Source: Candidatus Fermentibacterota bacterium (lineage in GTDB: Bacteria > Fermentibacterota > Fermentibacteria > Fermentibacterales > JCC-6). From it: 64,000 nt of DNA. This document shows, in pieces, positions 7,979 to 17,369 of this stretch. Position 1 is the first letter of the stretch. Each line of letters opens with the position of its first letter. Below the pieces are notes generated by a model. The model was not told where the DNA came from. It was given only the letters and a program-made list of their open reading frames with translations, and made no database searches. Both the position numbers and the translations under genes were made by a program. Where the stretch lies: the NCBI GenBank assembly GCA_014728175.1, contig WJMA01000015.1, positions 1 to 64,000 of the forward strand, written 5' to 3'.

Positions 7979-10315
7979 ATGCCTGAGACTCAGGAGTTCG
8001 TCGTTCCGGAGGTTATTCCGATTCTTCCCATGCCGGAGGGAGTGGCTTTCCCCTACACGATCGTCCCGGTAACCGCCACCAACCAAAGCGAGCTTCATCT
8101 GGTGGACGATTCGGTGTCCGGGAACAAGACGATCGGGTTGGTGAGCATCAGGGAAGGGTCCGAGCCACCCTACGACCAGGAAGATCTCTACGAGGTGGGA
8201 ACGGTCTCGGGAATAGTCAAGCTGTACAGGTTCCCGGGTGACGTGGTACGCCTTAACCTCAAGGGCCTGGCTCGGTTCCGCATATTGGAGTCGGTCGAAA
8301 CCTCCCCCTACATAACCGCCCGGGTGGAGAAGATCCGCACCGTATGGCCGGACGACAGCATGGAGCTCGAGGCCTGGAGAAAGAACATAGAGAACCAGCT
8401 CAGGGAGATAGTTGAGCTGTCGCCGGGGGTTCCGGACGAGGTACAACTGCTGGGGCTGGTAAACGACCCGGAGCGTCTGGGCTTCGTTGCCGCCAGCGGT
8501 ATCGAGGCCAACACGAAGGACAAACAGAAGGTCCTTGAAGAGCACGATATGGTCAAGCGGTTGAAACTGCTCTCCCGGATCATGGGGCGGGAGATAAAGG
8601 TGCTGAGGTTGCGGAACAAGATCCAGGGCCAGGTCCGCTCCGAGATAGAGCAGGACCAGAAGGAGTACTACCTCAAGGAGCAGATGAAGGCCATTCAAAA
8701 GGAGCTGGGCGGGGAGACCGAGAATCCCGAGGTGCTTGAGCTCAGGAAGAAGCTGGCCCGGAAGCAGCTTCCCGACGAGGCCAGGACGGCGGCGGAGGAG
8801 GAGTTGAAGCGCTTGGCCCGGATGCCCTCGGCCGCTCCGGAAGTCGCCGTGACCAGGAACTACATAGAATGGCTCCTCCAGTTGCCCTGGATGGAGAGCA
8901 CCAGGGACATGCTCTCCATAGACCGGGCCCGCAGGATCCTGGACAACGACCACTACGATCTGAAAGAGGTCAAGCAGAGGGTGCTGGAGTTCCTCGCGGT
9001 CCGCATGCTCAATCCCGAGGCGTCCACACCCATACTGTGCTTCGTGGGGCCCCCGGGGGTGGGAAAGACCTCCATGGGTAAAAGCATAGCCCGGGCCCTG
9101 GGGCGCAGGTTCGTAAGGCTCTCCCTGGGGGGAATACACGATGAGGCCGAGATAAGGGGGCATCGCAGGACGTACGTGGGAGCCATGCCGGGCAGGATCA
9201 TCCAGGGCCTGAAAGAGGCCGGGACGAACAACCCCGTGTTCATGCTGGACGAGGTGGACAAGATAGGCAGAGACTTTCGGGGTGACCCCACCTCCGCTCT
9301 GCTGGAGGTGTTGGACCCAGAGCAGAACTTCAGCTTCCACGATAATTACCTGAACGTTCCCTTCGATCTGAGCAAGGTGAAGTTCATAACCACGGCCAAC
9401 CAGTTGGATACCATTCCCTCTCCCCTCCGCGACCGGATGGAGATCATCCGAATTCCGGGCTACACAGAGGAGGAAAAGCTGGAGATAGCCAGACAGTACT
9501 TGATCAAGAAACAACGCCGTAACGCAGGTCTGGACGGCAAGACTCTCCGGTTTAGAAAGAGCGGTCTCCGCAAGATAATAGACCGCTATACGAGGGAGGC
9601 CGGAGTCCGTGAGCTGGAGCGCCAGATAGAGAAGATCTGCAGGAAGGTGGCCATGAAGGTGGCTCGGGGGGATGAGTCTCTTACCGTCCTGGGAGCGAGC
9701 AACGTATCCGATCTCCTCGGCGCCGAGAGGTATAAAAGCGAGGTGGCCGGGTCCCGACCGTCGGTCGGAGTGGCGACCGGCCTGGCCTGGACTCCTGCCG
9801 GAGGGGAGATACTGTTCATCGAGACCGCCCTGATGAGCGGGAGCGGCAAGGTCATACTCACCGGTCATCTGGGCGAGGTTATGAAGGAGTCCGCAAGCGC
9901 TGCCCTGTCCTGGATCAGGTCCAGGGCGGAGGAATACGGTCTGGAAACCGATTTCAACAAGACGGACATCCATGTACACGTTCCGGCGGGAGCCACCCCC
10001 AAGGACGGCCCATCGGCCGGAGTACCCATGCTTATCTCCATACTGTCGGCCCTTACCGGACGGCCGGTGCGCAACGACGTAGCCGTTACGGGGGAGATCA
10101 GCCTGCAGGGGAGGGTCATGCCCGTGGGGGGAGTAAAGGAGAAGGTTTTGGGTGCCAAAGCGGCCGGAATCAACAAGGTGGTTCTGCCCGGGGATAACAT
10201 GAAGGACCTGGAGGAGGTGCCTTCCGAGTTACGGAAGGGGATGGAGTTCTTCTCCGTAGGCAAGGTATCCGAGGTCGTTCCGATGTTTCTGCTGGAAGGT
10301 GAAGAGGGAGGGTAG
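7979..10315 (+). CDS. lon: ATP-dependent Lon protease
   Basis: Lon degrades misfolded and regulatory proteins. The 778-residue protein has the LAN substrate-binding domain (residues ~1-200), a coiled helical region, an AAA+ module with Walker A GPPGVGKTS and Walker B VFMLDEVDK, and a C-terminal Ser-Lys protease domain with PKDGPSAG. With the ATG at 7979 (AGAGG 5 bases upstream) the catalytic serine is residue 679 and the KEK lysines are 720-722, matching the numbering of E. coli Lon, which supports this start over the in-frame GTG at 7973. It follows hsp20 and is immediately followed (0 bases) by a lipoprotein gene. Confidence 0.97.
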   Translation: MPETQEFVVPEVIPILPMPEGVAFPYTIVPVTATNQSELHLVDDSVSGNKTIGLVSIREGSEPPYDQEDLYEVGTVSGIVKLYRFPGDVVRLNLKGLARFRILESVETSPYITARVEKIRTVWPDDSMELEAWRKNIENQLREIVELSPGVPDEVQLLGLVNDPERLGFVAASGIEANTKDKQKVLEEHDMVKRLKLLSRIMGREIKVLRLRNKIQGQVRSEIEQDQKEYYLKEQMKAIQKELGGETENPEVLELRKKLARKQLPDEARTAAEEELKRLARMPSAAPEVAVTRNYIEWLLQLPWMESTRDMLSIDRARRILDNDHYDLKEVKQRVLEFLAVRMLNPEASTPILCFVGPPGVGKTSMGKSIARALGRRFVRLSLGGIHDEAEIRGHRRTYVGAMPGRIIQGLKEAGTNNPVFMLDEVDKIGRDFRGDPTSALLEVLDPEQNFSFHDNYLNVPFDLSKVKFITTANQLDTIPSPLRDRMEIIRIPGYTEEEKLEIARQYLIKKQRRNAGLDGKTLRFRKSGLRKIIDRYTREAGVRELERQIEKICRKVAMKVARGDESLTVLGASNVSDLLGAERYKSEVAGSRPSVGVATGLAWTPAGGEILFIETALMSGSGKVILTGHLGEVMKESASAALSWIRSRAEEYGLETDFNKTDIHVHVPAGATPKDGPSAGVPMLISILSALTGRPVRNDVAVTGEISLQGRVMPVGGVKEKVLGAKAAGINKVVLPGDNMKDLEEVPSELRKGMEFFSVGKVSEVVPMFLLEGEEGG

Positions 10316-11023
10316 ATGAGATCAGCGTTCCCGATCCTGCTCTGTTTCCTGTTGCTGACCGGTTGTACCTGGAAGGAGGAGCCGGACCGGATGGTGGGCC
10401 CGGACGGGCAGCTGGTGGTTGGCGAGCTGACCGGGATCGAAGGGCGACTGGCAAGGTTCGATGGCTTGGAGGTATCCCTTCCGGAGGGGCCGGCCAGGGT
10501 ACGACTCAGAAACGGCGCCAGCTACCTGGGCGCGGTAGCCTACGACGGCGATGCGCTGACCATAGAAGGCGGTACCGGAACCCTGCGGCGGAGCCTGGAC
10601 GATGTCAGTAGCATGGTCTGGGGCGCCACCGGAGCGGAATCCTACGTGTTCGACGTTCCCGCGGGTTTCGGCTGGTACAACACCCATGTGGTGGTGTCCA
10701 GGGGAACGCCGTTGGGGGTGGTGGCGGCAGGTACGGTTTCCGAACAGACCGGCACCGCCGGGCCGGGCGGACAGGAGCGGTATTCCAGTACCGCAGCGGC
10801 GGTTCCAGAAGCGACCCACGGCCAGCTGGTGATGAGAATCGGAGAGGCCTCGAACCCTGTCTCGGTAGGTGACGCATGGTCTGGCCCGGCCGGGAGTGAC
10901 GGGGAGGTTTACTTCGCCGTGAATTCCGTCGGGGACAGCTCCTACGGTTACTTCACAGTTACCCTGCTGGTGGAGGAAGCCCCGATATCGTCGCCATGCG
11001 TGATCTACCCCGCGGGTGACTGA
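10316..11023 (+). CDS. lipoprotein with PA-IL (LecA)-like lectin domain
   Basis: A 235-residue predicted lipoprotein (signal MRSAFPILLCFLLLTGC; the lipobox Cys is in LTGC). Residues ~40-105 look like a small beta barrel of unknown type. Residues ~108-226 resemble the galactophilic lectin PA-IL: the order LGVVAAGTVSEQTGTAGPGG, then GQLVMRIGEAS, then SGPAGSDGEVYFAVN and YGYFTVTLLV follows the PA-IL strand pattern (VAAG...GP.G, ALVMKIG, GSFSVNI). Whether the Ca and galactose ligands are kept is unclear: the PA-IL Asp-rich sugar site is not obvious. It starts directly after the lon stop, so it is translated from the same message. The sugar-binding role is inference. Confidence 0.65.
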   Translation: MRSAFPILLCFLLLTGCTWKEEPDRMVGPDGQLVVGELTGIEGRLARFDGLEVSLPEGPARVRLRNGASYLGAVAYDGDALTIEGGTGTLRRSLDDVSSMVWGATGAESYVFDVPAGFGWYNTHVVVSRGTPLGVVAAGTVSEQTGTAGPGGQERYSSTAAAVPEATHGQLVMRIGEASNPVSVGDAWSGPAGSDGEVYFAVNSVGDSSYGYFTVTLLVEEAPISSPCVIYPAGD

Positions 11024-11048
11024 AGCTGCATCGTACGGTCAAAGGACG

Positions 11049-11077
11049 TTGACGCCAATAAAATACGAACTTAGAAT
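11049..11077 (+). promoter_or_regulatory. sigma70-type promoter upstream of the LysM gene
   Basis: TTGACG (11049-11054) and TAGAAT (11072-11077) are separated by exactly 17 bases in a locally AT-rich gap. The gene start lies 56 bases downstream of the -10. Confidence 0.65.
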
Positions 11078-11132
11078 ATTATGAACTTATGAGATTCGTA
11101 TCCGGGTGGTCCACTTGTTACGGAGGTTGGTC

Positions 11133-12158
11133 ATGAGATCTCAGTTCATGTTGTTGCTGTTGGTCCCGGTCGTGCTGGTTGCGGCCGTTACCACGGCCCA
11201 GGAGCAGAACGAGTACGAGATAGGTTACGGTGACACTCTCTGGGACCTTTCCATAAGGTTCTACGGCTCTCCGGAGTACTGGCAGGATATACTGCTGGCG
11301 AATCCGGAGCTGGATGGCCCCGGATCTCTGCAGCCGGGCCAGAGGATAGTCATACCGGCGATATCGGGTGTCTCTTCCCCGACCAGCGTACATACTTACG
11401 AAAGCTCGTCGGTGTTCGTTCCCACCCAGGCCGCCAACGTGGCCATGCTCAGCAGATTGAGAATCGAGAGCGCGGGATGGATCGCCGCATCCCCCCTGGT
11501 TCCCGAGGGGCGCGTAGTGTTGGTGGATATAGAGGAGCGGGAAGAGTTTAGCAACGAAGAAGCCATGATGGGCGACCTGATCGAGCTGGACATCGGTAGC
11601 AACGACGGAGTCGGAGTCGGGCAGATCTTCCACGTTCTCAAGGAAGGCGGGCTGGTAGACCATCCCCAGACCGGCGAGAGCATGGGCCGCCTGATCAGGG
11701 TGGCAGGCGTATGCAGGGTCCTCCGGACCGAGGCGGAGACCAGCGTCGCCAAGCTCGAGCATTGCTACATCACTGTCGAGGCCGGCGATCCGGTGGTTGG
11801 CTACGAGGCCGCCTCCGACATTTACATCAATCCTCAACCCGTGAGCAGCGACCTCGACGCCTGGGTGGTGGCCATAAAAGATCCCGACAGGTCGAGCGCC
11901 TTCAGCTTCGACATCGTCTACCTGGACAAGGGCTCCCAAGACAACGTCAGCCCGGGCGACATGTTCGCCGCCTACAAGTCCGGATCCATGGCGGTCACCC
12001 CCGCCGGAGAGGACGTGCGTACCAGCGACGTGGAAATAGCCGAGGTGGTGATCCTGGCAACCAAGAGTTCCACTTCGGCGGCCATCGTAAGTTCGAACGT
12101 CAGCACTGATCTGGTGGAGGTCGGAGACAGGCTTCGTCTGGTGAGACGCAGTAGCTGA
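11133..12158 (+). CDS. secreted LysM-domain protein
   Basis: A 341-residue exported protein. The ATG at 11133 is chosen over the in-frame GTG at 11106 because GGAGG lies 6 bases upstream and a signal peptide follows at once (QFMLLLLVPVVLVAAVTTAQ). A single LysM domain spans about residues 27-75 (YEIGYGDTLWDLSIRFYG ... LQPGQRIVIP), which binds GlcNAc-containing glycans such as peptidoglycan. The remaining ~260 residues are beta-rich and contain two similar segments (EGRVVLVDIEER...IGSNDGVGVGQIF and the DIVYLDKGSQDNVSPGDMF region), of a kind seen in LysM proteins of related phyla but without known function. Confidence 0.85.
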   Translation: MRSQFMLLLLVPVVLVAAVTTAQEQNEYEIGYGDTLWDLSIRFYGSPEYWQDILLANPELDGPGSLQPGQRIVIPAISGVSSPTSVHTYESSSVFVPTQAANVAMLSRLRIESAGWIAASPLVPEGRVVLVDIEEREEFSNEEAMMGDLIELDIGSNDGVGVGQIFHVLKEGGLVDHPQTGESMGRLIRVAGVCRVLRTEAETSVAKLEHCYITVEAGDPVVGYEAASDIYINPQPVSSDLDAWVVAIKDPDRSSAFSFDIVYLDKGSQDNVSPGDMFAAYKSGSMAVTPAGEDVRTSDVEIAEVVILATKSSTSAAIVSSNVSTDLVEVGDRLRLVRRSS

Positions 12159-12175
12159 TCCCAGCCGCTGCGCAA

Positions 12176-13339
12176 ATGCACTGGAAGGTCGTAGTCAAGG
12201 CTGAGAATCCTTCCCGGAGAGCCCTGGACACTCTGGGCGAGATAACGGGGCTCTCCCGGAGCGAGGCGCTCCTCGCCCTGAGAAAGGGAGAGTTGGTAGC
12301 AGGCGATCGCTTCGCCAAGTCCCGTGCCGAGAACCTGGCGAGATCGCTGCGGGAAGACCTCGGGCTGGACGCGACGGCCGAGCAGGTGGAAGACCGATCC
12401 TCCGAATCGCGGAGTCCCCTGTTCAGAGTGGTGCTTGCGGGCTACAGGCCTGGATACAGGGCCAGGGTCAGGGAGAAGCTGGAACGCCTGAGCAATCTTC
12501 CCCCCGAGCAGGTTGTCCTGTGGCTATCCAAGATTCCCTTCGTTCTCCGGGATAACGTGGATCACCAGACTGCCCGCAGTATAAAGAGGATCATGACCGA
12601 GGCCGGGGCCATAGTCGACTTCGGTCCCTCCGGCGTGGGCGAGGAGGGGAAGCCTATAACCGTAGGCCCCACCATTACTACCAGACCCGGGCCCACCGTC
12701 CGCAACGAGCCGGCGGTCAAGACCGAAGAGCCGACCGAGGAGGAGCCCGAGGCTCCCCCGGTCCCGCCGATGGTAAGCGAGGGCCCGGGCGCTTACAGAA
12801 GCGTTCCCCCTCCCGTGTTGAACTTCCTTCCTCCTCCGGAGCCGGATGTGGAAGCTCCGCCCCTGGTGGAGTTCGAACCCGAGCGGTCGGAGCCGCCGCC
12901 CAGGATGAGCTACAGATCTCCACCGCGGGAACTCTCCCTACCTCCGGTGTTGGGGCCGACCGAGGTCTGCTCCGGCGCACCACCCATGCTTCTGGTTACC
13001 GAGCCGGTCGGCGATGATGGGGGAACCGGGGAGGAAGAGAGGCCGTTCCTGCTGATTCTGCACCGGCCTTCGAACATTCTCAGCAGGAGCGTCACCAAGG
13101 CCGTCAGGGATTGTCTTAAGATCACGGATAAGCAGGCGGAGGCACTTCTGGGCAGCTATCCCGTAAGATTGGCCAGCTTCCCCAGCCGGGAGGAGGCCCA
13201 GGAACTGGCTCAGATCCTGGAGAACCACGGAGCCACGGTATCGGTGCTGGAATCGACCACCGACCTGTATCCGAGCTTTCCATCTCAACGCGCTGCCGAG
13301 GGATCCCTGGGTTTCAGGGAATGGCTAAGGCGTGGTTGA
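12176..13339 (+). CDS. protein with three ribosomal L7/L12 C-terminal-like domains
   Basis: A 387-residue protein with no signal peptide. Three segments share the length and pattern of the L7/L12 C-terminal domain: residues 1-67 ([16 protein letters not shown]), 82-149 (FRVVLAGY ... [14 protein letters not shown]) and about 290-357 (FLLILHRP ... [14 protein letters not shown]). In each, a beta strand, an alpha helix, a 'transmitter' helix region and a helix ending in (A/H)GA-x-V are in the L7/L12 order. Residues 150-285 form a Pro/Glu-rich disordered linker. The 3' end overlaps the xer gene by 8 bases. In L7/L12 this fold recruits translational GTPases; here a protein-protein interaction role is inferred only. 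Confidence 0.6.
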   Translation: MHWKVVVKAENPSRRALDTLGEITGLSRSEALLALRKGELVAGDRFAKSRAENLARSLREDLGLDATAEQVEDRSSESRSPLFRVVLAGYRPGYRARVREKLERLSNLPPEQVVLWLSKIPFVLRDNVDHQTARSIKRIMTEAGAIVDFGPSGVGEEGKPITVGPTITTRPGPTVRNEPAVKTEEPTEEEPEAPPVPPMVSEGPGAYRSVPPPVLNFLPPPEPDVEAPPLVEFEPERSEPPPRMSYRSPPRELSLPPVLGPTEVCSGAPPMLLVTEPVGDDGGTGEEERPFLLILHRPSNILSRSVTKAVRDCLKITDKQAEALLGSYPVRLASFPSREEAQELAQILENHGATVSVLESTTDLYPSFPSQRAAEGSLGFREWLRRG

Positions 13340-14231
13340 TCCCCTTCTGGACAGGTTTCTGGAAGCTGCGGCCCTGGAACGGGGCCTGTCGGAGCAGACC
13401 CTGGGAGCGTACTGCAGGGATCTAAGGCAAGCATCGGATTGGCTAAGCCGGGAGAACGGGAAGGAGCTCTCGTCGGCCGGCCCGGACGACGTCTCGGCGT
13501 ACGTCTACCATCTATCCAAATCGGGATATGCCCCCTCCAGCGTCAAGCGGAAGCTGTCGGCTATGCGCAGCTTTTACTCCTACCTGGTAGAGGAAGGGCT
13601 TCTGGAAGCGGATCCCAGTCTGCTGGTGTCCTCCCCCCGGGGAGTCAAGGGTCTTCCCCAGACACTGAGCCCGGGAGAGGTGAAGGCGCTCATCGAGGTT
13701 TGGGACGGATCGACGCCGCTCTCGGTTAGGAACAGGGCCCTGCTGGAGCTGGCCTACGGGGCGGGGCTGCGGGAGAGTGAGCTGGTGAACATCACCGTGG
13801 ACAGGGTGTTTTTGGAAGAGCTCTACGTAAGGCCTCTGGGCAAGGGTAGCAAGGAACGCCTGGTCCCCATAGGGGGTATGGCCGCCCGGTGGCTGCGAAG
13901 GTACATCGAGGAAGCCAGGCCGATACTGGTCGGGCAACGGAGGGTGAGCAACCTGTTCATCACCTGCAGGGGAAGGCCGCTGTCCAGGATGACCGTATGG
14001 AACGTGGTAAGGGAATCCGGTCGTCGGGCCGGGCTGGGAAAACCGGTCCATCCCCATGTGCTGCGTCACTCGTTCGCCACCCACCTGCTGGAGGGGGGAG
14101 CCGATCTCAGAGTGGTTCAGGAGCTGCTGGGGCATTCGGACATAAGAACCACTGAGATATACACCAACGTCGACAGGACCTACTTGACAGAGGTTCTGAA
14201 GAGCTTCCACCCCCGGGCCCGGTCTTGCTGA
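13332..14231 (+). CDS. xer: XerC/XerD-type tyrosine recombinase
   Basis: Site-specific recombinase for chromosome-dimer resolution at dif. The 299 residues match the Xer length: N-terminal SAM-like core-binding domain (1-90) and a catalytic domain with the complete active site, R147 (GAGLRESEL), K171 (GKGSKER), H242 and R245 ([10 protein letters not shown]), H268 (LGHSDIRTT) and nucleophile Y277 (IYTNVD). The GTG start overlaps the upstream gene by 8 bases. It is a chromosomal-type Xer, not an integrase: no arm-binding domain and no att-like repeats nearby. Whether it is the XerC or XerD paralogue, or a single Xer, cannot be decided from this window. Confidence 0.93.
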   Translation: MVDPLLDRFLEAAALERGLSEQTLGAYCRDLRQASDWLSRENGKELSSAGPDDVSAYVYHLSKSGYAPSSVKRKLSAMRSFYSYLVEEGLLEADPSLLVSSPRGVKGLPQTLSPGEVKALIEVWDGSTPLSVRNRALLELAYGAGLRESELVNITVDRVFLEELYVRPLGKGSKERLVPIGGMAARWLRRYIEEARPILVGQRRVSNLFITCRGRPLSRMTVWNVVRESGRRAGLGKPVHPHVLRHSFATHLLEGGADLRVVQELLGHSDIRTTEIYTNVDRTYLTEVLKSFHPRARSC

Positions 14232-14398
14232 GGTTTCCCTCCAGGTTCGGTGGCCCCCGGGATATCTCTCGGGCCCTTTACCATCTTTCCGTTTGGGGCG
14301 GAGGAAGGGAATCCTCGGTATGGATTCCGCAGTTCGCTTCCCTGAGCAACCACGTAAGGGAGATCTCTCGGACTCCTTCCGGAAGCAGGGTGGCCGGC

Positions 14399-14923
14399 AT
14401 GTCCCGTCAGCTTAGCCTGTGGCCGGACCGGGCGGAGCTGGCCGCTTCCCTGCCTCCCCCCGACGCCGCCGATCTGTTCGCAGCCTGCATGCGGGAGGCG
14501 ACCGCCCTTCTGGAGCTGGGCTATCCCCGCGGCGAGGGCCTGGATTTCGTAACCAGGGCACCTTTGCCGGGATCCAACTCCCGTCGCACGAAGGCCCAGA
14601 TACGATCGGCCCTCCATCACCTGGGGGGTGATTTCGGGGTCTTCAAGTCGCTTCTCAGGGCTCCCGACAGGTTCGATCCCCGCTTGAAGGTCGTATTCTC
14701 GGTATGGCCTTCCGAATCCATAGACTCCGACTTCGAGGCCGTCCACCTGGCCTACGAGGGGCAAACCGTACCGGCGGTGGTAAGCTTTCACAAGGATGTG
14801 AGGGGATACTGCCTGCTGGTTATGTTCGATCTCGCCGAGAGGCTGCGGGCGGCCGAGGGAGTGGCCATGGCCACCCGGAGCTTCGCGGAGTTCGTCTCCC
14901 CGGACCGGACCTCGGCCGACTGA
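14399..14923 (+). CDS. hypothetical protein
   Basis: A 174-residue soluble protein I do not recognise. It begins MSRQLSLWPDRAEL and includes a positively charged segment (FVTRAPLPGSNSRRTKAQIR) and a predicted alpha/beta C-terminal half. No signal peptide, membrane helix or catalytic motif is evident. The same frame is open back to a TTG at 14225 inside the xer gene, but the extra stretch looks non-coding in composition and has no ribosome site, so the ATG at 14399 is preferred with little certainty. The intergenic DNA 14232-14398 shows nothing else. Confidence 0.5.
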   Translation: MSRQLSLWPDRAELAASLPPPDAADLFAACMREATALLELGYPRGEGLDFVTRAPLPGSNSRRTKAQIRSALHHLGGDFGVFKSLLRAPDRFDPRLKVVFSVWPSESIDSDFEAVHLAYEGQTVPAVVSFHKDVRGYCLLVMFDLAERLRAAEGVAMATRSFAEFVSPDRTSAD

Positions 14924-15029
14924 GGTCCTGCCTGCGAACCTTGCAGTTGCTCCACGGAATGGCTAGCTTCCTGCGCGTTGTCCCTGCAGTAGCAATTCGG
15001 CAGATAGAGGCTGGATAGTAGGTTCATAG

Positions 15030-17369
15030 ATGTACGTTCTTTTATTCCTGATCGGTGGTCTGGGGCCGGTGGTGCCGGACGGAGCGGATCTGAACACTCT
15101 CACCGCAGGTGACACCCTTCTGATTTCTCTGGACGACGGAGAGGCATGGTTCAGGGTTCTGGAGGACGATTACGTCTGTCTGAGGGTACCGGGCTCTTCG
15201 GGGGTCAGGACCAGCGTGTTCGACGATTCCGGGGAGTCGCTGGCCACCGGGTCCGAGGGGGAGGACGTGGTCATCTCCGCCTTTTCCCACTACTGGTTCT
15301 ACGTGCGGTTGAGGGGAAGGCCCGGTGACACGGTTCGGGTCAGCCTGGAGGCGGTTCCCTGCATCCGGTTGAGTCCCCGGACGGAAGCGCGGGGCAGGCT
15401 GCCTTTATCGGAGATGGGACGCTGCTACGATTTTGTTCCCCCCGAGGAAGGCAGGTGGCAGTTGGTGCTTTCGGGAGGAGACAGGACCGACCTGGACCTG
15501 GAGGTATACGGTGAAGGCATGCACAGGCTGGGCGGTGGTTACTCCCGCTCCGCCAGCGAGAAGGTGGTCTTCAACGCGTTCCCCACCGATTCCCTGGTAT
15601 TTCTGGTCAGCAGGTTCAACAAGGCCGGCAGGGGAAGCTACGCTCTGGAGGTGTCCAGGGCGGGAGGCGTGCGGAGACTCGAAGGGAACCGGTCCGGTCT
15701 TCTGGATTCGGAGAACTACATCGACAGATACCTGTTGCCGGCCTCGGAGAGCTACAGGCTGGTCCAGCTGGGCTCGACCTCCAGCGGCGCAGACATAGAT
15801 CTGTCCCTCTACGATTCCGAGGGGGAGCACTTGTATTCCTCGGCGGGTAGCTCTTCCTCCGAGGCCCTTCTGATGGGCCCCGAAGCCGGAGAGATAGTGG
15901 TGTGCGTGGAGGCCTACAACCTGGACGAGCAGGGGCAGGCCAGGTACCAGCTAAGCACCCTGACACCCCCGGCCGCGGTAGATCCGGTTCCCCTCCACCG
16001 TACGATAGGGCTGCAACCCGGACGAAGCGGCCTGACCGGGTGCGTCTGCCCCGATGACGGCTTCTACACCGTCGACTGCCGGTTCGAGAAAAGCAGGGAC
16101 GGCGACGTGAGGTTCTTCAGGGGTGAGGGCGATACTTCCATCCTCTCCACCACCGAGAGGGGAAGGGAGACCTTCACGGTGTGGTGTTCGGAGGGAGACA
16201 CCGTATGGGTAGCCCCGTACTTCGCCGATCTTGCCGACGGGGGAGAGTGCACCGTATCCGTAGAGAGAGCTGATCCGGAGCCGGTGACCGGAAGCGTCTC
16301 CGGAGAGATAGGCGAGCGCAGCGGGCGCAGCCATTCGTATACCGTGGAGGCGGACAGTGGGAGCATAGTGGTGGTAAGGCTCTCAGGGAGAGACAGGGAA
16401 ACCGATCTGGACATGACCGTTTCCGGAAAGGGCTTCGACATAACGGCCGAGGGATATCTTAGCTCCGTGGACGCCGCCGGCGATGAGTCGGTTTCCATAT
16501 GCGCCGAGGAGGATCTTGAGTTCGCGGTTACCGTGTACGCTTACGAGCGTGGAGCCGGTACCGGTTACGATCTGGACGTTTCCAGGATAGAATCGACCAC
16601 CATGGAGCCCGATACGCCCGACCCGCAGATCCGGGCCCTGGTAGTGGGCATAAGCTATTACGAGGCCAGGGAAGACGTGCTCAACCGGGCCAGCATGGAC
16701 GCCTGCGACTTCTACTCGTTCCTGACCGAGGAGCAGGACGTAAGGCCGGAGCAGGTGGCTCTGATGGTAAACGGCATGGCAACCGAGGAGGAGTTCCGAA
16801 ACAGCTTCCGCGAGATCCTGGAGGTGTCCGGTCCGGAGGACCTGACCGTGGTGTTCTTCAGCGGGCACGGAATGCAGTACGCACCCGGTACGGGAGGCCC
16901 GGAAGAGGCCGATGCGGCCAACGAGGCTCTTTGCCTGTACGACGGCGACGTGGAGGATGACTGGCTCTCCGCCACCGTGGAGGAGACGGCTAGATGTCCG
17001 GTTATCCTGTTCGTCGACGCCTGCCACTCGGGCGGGCTGGTAAACGACTTCGAGGACGGCTCCGACGTCCTGGTGGTAACCGCGGCCCGGGAGGACAGGA
17101 GCGTCAGCGAGCGCATCCTGACCCCCATTCTGCTCCGAGCGGCCAGGGGAGACGCCGATTACGACCACGACGGCTGGGTAACCTCCACCGAGCTGGTGAA
17201 GTACGTGGACCTGAGGTTGAGAGAGATCTGCCCGATGTGCGACGCGGTGGTGGAGCCGGGAGCGGTCTCGTGCCCAGAATGCGGCACCAAATTAATAGGT
17301 GACAACGCAATACCAAGACCGGAACAGGGAGAGTACCTGAGCAGGGAGATAAGGCTTTGGAGGAACTGA
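15030..17369 (+). CDS. secreted caspase-like (C14) peptidase with beta-sandwich repeats, EF-hand loop and zinc ribbon
   Basis: A 779-residue predicted exported cysteine peptidase. A short N-terminal hydrophobic segment is followed by about 500 residues of repeated ~110-residue beta-sandwich units resembling pre-peptidase C-terminal (PPC) domains; they repeat patterns such as DLDLEVYGEGM, DIDLSLYDSEGE and DLDMTVSGKGF. The caspase-like domain starts near 530 (IRALVVGISYYE) with catalytic His613 (FFSGHGM) and Cys665 (DACHSGG). Residues 710-721 form a canonical EF-hand loop (DYDHDGWVTSTE), and about 733-751 form a CxxC...CxxC zinc ribbon (CPMC, CPEC). It overlaps pheS by 13 bases. Ca control of the protease is an inference by analogy with metacaspases; the target is unknown. 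Confidence 0.85.
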   Translation: MYVLLFLIGGLGPVVPDGADLNTLTAGDTLLISLDDGEAWFRVLEDDYVCLRVPGSSGVRTSVFDDSGESLATGSEGEDVVISAFSHYWFYVRLRGRPGDTVRVSLEAVPCIRLSPRTEARGRLPLSEMGRCYDFVPPEEGRWQLVLSGGDRTDLDLEVYGEGMHRLGGGYSRSASEKVVFNAFPTDSLVFLVSRFNKAGRGSYALEVSRAGGVRRLEGNRSGLLDSENYIDRYLLPASESYRLVQLGSTSSGADIDLSLYDSEGEHLYSSAGSSSSEALLMGPEAGEIVVCVEAYNLDEQGQARYQLSTLTPPAAVDPVPLHRTIGLQPGRSGLTGCVCPDDGFYTVDCRFEKSRDGDVRFFRGEGDTSILSTTERGRETFTVWCSEGDTVWVAPYFADLADGGECTVSVERADPEPVTGSVSGEIGERSGRSHSYTVEADSGSIVVVRLSGRDRETDLDMTVSGKGFDITAEGYLSSVDAAGDESVSICAEEDLEFAVTVYAYERGAGTGYDLDVSRIESTTMEPDTPDPQIRALVVGISYYEAREDVLNRASMDACDFYSFLTEEQDVRPEQVALMVNGMATEEEFRNSFREILEVSGPEDLTVVFFSGHGMQYAPGTGGPEEADAANEALCLYDGDVEDDWLSATVEETARCPVILFVDACHSGGLVNDFEDGSDVLVVTAAREDRSVSERILTPILLRAARGDADYDHDGWVTSTELVKYVDLRLREICPMCDAVVEPGAVSCPECGTKLIGDNAIPRPEQGEYLSREIRLWRN

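Noticed and set aside
7844-9979. Long open frame on the minus strand opposite lon
   Set aside because: No family similarity, overlaps a certain gene completely, and results from GC-rich third positions; its sequence looks like a mirrored codon bias.
13332-14231. Xer gene as an integrase marking a genomic island
   Set aside because: Standard Xer length with no arm-binding domain, and no att-like repeats or tRNA end nearby.
15030-17369. Caspase-like gene as part of an anti-phage system
   Set aside because: It is exported and its neighbours are pheST and uvrB, with no toxin, gasdermin or recognition partner nearby.
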